Positions 49,684 through 51,407 of a DNA stretch of 51,407 nucleotides are shown piece after piece; the first letter of the stretch is position 1; the number at the start of each line of letters is the position of its first letter. This DNA comes from an uncultured Clostridia bacterium. Lineage in GTDB: Bacteria > Bacillota > Clostridia > Christensenellales > UBA1242. The stretch spans positions 1-51,407 of the forward strand of contig CAKVMJ010000005.1 of assembly GCA_934772445.1 (NCBI GenBank). The letters are read 5' to 3'. The notes beneath the pieces are model-generated. The model was not told the origin of the DNA and searched no databases. It saw only the letters and a program-made list of their open reading frames with translations. The translations under genes and the position numbers were made by a program.

Positions 49684-50763
49684 ATGGATTTTTTAAAAAA
49701 GACAATAGTTTTAAGTAATAAAAAAGATAACTATAAATCATTAGCAGTTTTAACTATATATAAATCAAATGTAGGAATTTTTGGTGCTTTAAAATGTTAC
49801 GACTTAGGCGTTAGTTCTGCAATTTTAGGGATTAGCGTGGATAATAAACAGAGTTTTAAGCAGAATGTTGAAGTACATAATGGAAAAACTTATAATTTTA
49901 AATTAGATAACTCATTTAATTTGGGCGGTAAGATTGGTTGCGTGATGGTTGTAAATGAGGATAATAAAATTGTTCCTTTAGTTTATGGCTCAAGTGAAAA
50001 CACTTTTGATTATAAATCTAAGGTTATAGAAAATTTGAATAAAAGCATTAATAGTGTTTATAGAACAATCAAACCAGCCGAAATAAAAATAAAAAATGAT
50101 TCAAAGCCAGAAATAGAAATTAAAGATGATATAGAAGAACCAGTTACAAAACAAAACATTGATGATATGGTTGATTTTGAAGTTGGTGAGGAATTTAATA
50201 ATGAAATAAAAAAGCAAGAAGATGAATTTGAAAAAGAATTTGCATCGGAAAATTCTAGGCTTCAAGAACTAGTTGGCAATAATTCAAGTGGTTTAGAAGA
50301 TAAAAAAGAAATGGTTGAACTAGAGGAAGTTGAAATTTCAGCTAAACCAAATAAAAATGCAGAACTCTTTGAATATGATGAGGAGCAAGTTGAAAAAGAA
50401 ATAGATGAAGCGATATCTAATGAAAACCATAAGTTTTTTAATATGATTAGCGAACAAATTGATGAATTATTTGTTAAATATCCAAGAGAAAGAAAGTTGG
50501 AAGAACTAATTGAAGAAAGTAAGTGGGTTAAAGTGGATTTTGAAAATGATGGCCATTATTATGTTATAGGCTTAATCTATGAAAATGGTAATCTTCAATA
50601 TGTTTGCTATGGTGTTCTGGGAACTTATTCGGTTGAGCCTCCAAAGGAATTGGAAAGTTATAGTCAGTGGTTGCCTTTAAATCCAAATATGCCCGAAAGC
50701 GAAGGGTATTGGATTATGTATCAAGATGCAGATACAGGAGAAAGTATTAATCTAAATAACTAA
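49684..50763 (+). CDS. Hypothetical protein with acidic linker and conserved-looking C-terminal domain, 359 aa
   Basis: I do not assign this to a named family. Three parts are visible. Residues 1-125 are beta-rich (LAVLTIYKSNVGIFGALKCY; FNLGGKIGCVMVV). Residues 125-250 are a highly acidic, repetitive linker (KQEDEFEKEFASE; ELEEVEIS; DEEQVEKEIDEAI). Residues 255-359 form a compact aromatic domain (WVKVDFENDGHYYVIGLIYE; SQWLPLNPNMPESEGYW; YQDADTGE). No membrane segment or signal. It sits between rsmA and veg, where Bacillus has yabG. GGGGAAAAT precedes the ATG. The position hints at a stage of envelope or sporulation biology, but this is only context. Confidence 0.7.
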   Translation: MDFLKKTIVLSNKKDNYKSLAVLTIYKSNVGIFGALKCYDLGVSSAILGISVDNKQSFKQNVEVHNGKTYNFKLDNSFNLGGKIGCVMVVNEDNKIVPLVYGSSENTFDYKSKVIENLNKSINSVYRTIKPAEIKIKNDSKPEIEIKDDIEEPVTKQNIDDMVDFEVGEEFNNEIKKQEDEFEKEFASENSRLQELVGNNSSGLEDKKEMVELEEVEISAKPNKNAELFEYDEEQVEKEIDEAISNENHKFFNMISEQIDELFVKYPRERKLEELIEESKWVKVDFENDGHYYVIGLIYENGNLQYVCYGVLGTYSVEPPKELESYSQWLPLNPNMPESEGYWIMYQDADTGESINLNN

Positions 50764-50823
50764 CTTTTTGTATAAATTGGAATTATTTGCCAATAATAAA
50801 ATAAAAAGATTAGGAGATTTGAG

Positions 50824-51072
50824 ATGAGAATTGGCAGTAATAATATGGAAGAAGTTAAGCAAAGAATAAATGCAATGAAAGGCAAGAATGTTAATTTTGT
50901 GATTAATAAGGGTAGAAATAAATTTGTGGAAATAAATGCACTTATTGAAAAAGTATATCCATCAATGTTTATAATAAGACCTAATGAAAAAGTTGATTTA
51001 GCAAGAACAAGTTATTCATATTCTGATGTTTTATGTGGAGAAATTTCATTTGCGGGAAGTAAAAATTGTTAG
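50824..51072 (+). CDS. veg: Veg family protein
   Basis: 82 residues, small and SH3-like. The family pattern is visible: an N-terminal helix (EEVKQRINAMKGKNVNFVIN), GRNKFVEINALIEKVYPSMF, then SYSYSDVLCGEIS. In Bacillus Veg stimulates biofilm matrix gene expression; here the function is inferred only from the family. It has AGGAG ahead of the ATG. Confidence 0.92.
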   Translation: MRIGSNNMEEVKQRINAMKGKNVNFVINKGRNKFVEINALIEKVYPSMFIIRPNEKVDLARTSYSYSDVLCGEISFAGSKNC

Positions 51073-51098
51073 AGCATTAATTTGTTCTAACTTTTTTT
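51068..51098 (+). terminator. Terminator of veg
   Basis: GTTAGAGCA / TGTTCTAAC stem with one G-U pair overlaps the veg stop, followed by a seven-T run. Confidence 0.8.
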
Positions 51099-51189
51099 AT
51101 TATTTATCAAATTATTTTTAAAACTTGTTCTAAAAGCGGATTTAATCAAATATCATACTAATAGATTAAAACTTGAGGGAGGTTTTAAA

Positions 51190-51407
51190 ATGGCATTTGA
51201 ACCGAATTATGAAAAGTTGGTAAGTTCTTTTAGAAAAAAACTTGGTGCAACTCAAGCGGTAATTGAATGTAGATTGCCTGTGGCTGAAGGTAGACCTATG
51301 GGCATACTATGTGCAAATGCAAAAGCAAATATTGAAGGAAGTGAGGTTGCCAACAATGAAATTTCTTTCAGGGGTTTTGCTAATTTGCAAGTAATTTATT
51401 TAGATGA
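51190..51407 (+). CDS. SPOCS (DUF3794) domain protein, 3' end cut by window
   Basis: The first 72 codons of a gene that runs past the window. SPOCS domains occur in spore coat or SipL-type proteins of Clostridia and also in some vegetative envelope proteins. Seen: ATQAVIECRLPVAEGRPMGILCANAKANIEG (in parts VIECRLPVAEGR and ILCANAKANIEG), then FRGFANLQVIYLD, the SPOCS pattern. A strong AGGGAGG lies 7 nt before the ATG. The total length and the number of domains cannot be seen here. Confidence 0.75.
   Translation, partial: MAFEPNYEKLVSSFRKKLGATQAVIECRLPVAEGRPMGILCANAKANIEGSEVANNEISFRGFANLQVIYLD

Noticed and set aside
51154..51161. CATACTAA as a possible sigma-E -10 box for the SPOCS gene
   Set aside because: No matching -35 element at 13-15 nt; the match alone is too short in AT-rich DNA.
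1..51407. CRISPR array, insertion sequence, prophage or parS site
   Set aside because: I saw no regularly spaced identical repeats with unique spacers, no transposase or integrase, no phage gene set, and no TGTTTCACGTGAAACA-type site.

Overview
The window looks like a chromosome segment from a low-G+C member of the Bacillota (Clostridia-like, probably an uncultured gut or host-associated lineage). The DNA is strongly AT-rich. Purine-rich Shine-Dalgarno sites of the AGGAG type and sigma-A promoters (TTGACA/TATAAT) are common. TGA is used as a stop and as the prfB recoding site, which excludes the Mollicutes code. Several genes belong to endospore-forming lineages: spmA, spmB, cwlD, a yyaC-like gene, a sigH-type sigma factor and a SPOCS/DUF3794 gene. 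I cannot name the species.

Layout. 1-7408: two large secreted BspA-type leucine-rich-repeat proteins, the first cut by the window edge. 7728-12658 (+): secA, prfB (with a +1 recoding site) and tsaD. 12673-18185 (-): cca, tilS, a SHOCT membrane protein, an rRNA-type methyltransferase, an RNHCP protein and radC. 18317-19171 (+): a DegV protein. 19461-25532 (-): YitT, an unknown gene, then recR, ybaB, dnaX (interrupted by a +1 frame change), sigH, rlmB and mrnC, which resembles two Bacillus origin-region operons joined together. 25632-31920 (+): an accessory-looking block with a membrane protein, a 1564-residue lipoprotein carrying two transglutaminase-like domains, and a GDPD phosphodiesterase. 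31970-35323 (-): two membrane proteins, DUF1846 and CvpA. 35470-35997 (+): the YyaC-like gene. About 36240-36470: a cluster of DnaA boxes that I read as a probable replication origin. 36482-45852: VanW, CwlD, GNAT, a Y-family polymerase, an RNA m5C methyltransferase, a three-gene unknown cluster and spmAB. 45978-51407 (+): metG, tatD, rsmA, an unknown gene, veg and a SPOCS gene.

How it fits together. Many of these genes (yyaC, dnaX-ybaB-recR, tilS, mrnC-rlmB-sigH, metG-tatD-ksgA-veg) lie close to oriC in Bacillus subtilis. Around the DnaA-box cluster, most housekeeping genes to the left are on the minus strand and most to the right on the plus strand, as expected for genes read away from an origin. 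secA-prfB-tsaD and the accessory block are exceptions. No dnaA or dnaN is present in the window.

The observations I rate highest are: (1) the probable origin without dnaA beside it; (2) the dnaX reading-frame break exactly at the gamma/tau domain boundary; (3) three genes whose sigma-A -10 box ends exactly 6 nt before an ATG with no ribosome binding site, which suggests leaderless mRNAs; (4) the duplicated transglutaminase lipoprotein; and (5) a three-gene cluster of unknown proteins that includes clear paralogues. I did not find a CRISPR array, insertion sequence, prophage, tRNA or rRNA.
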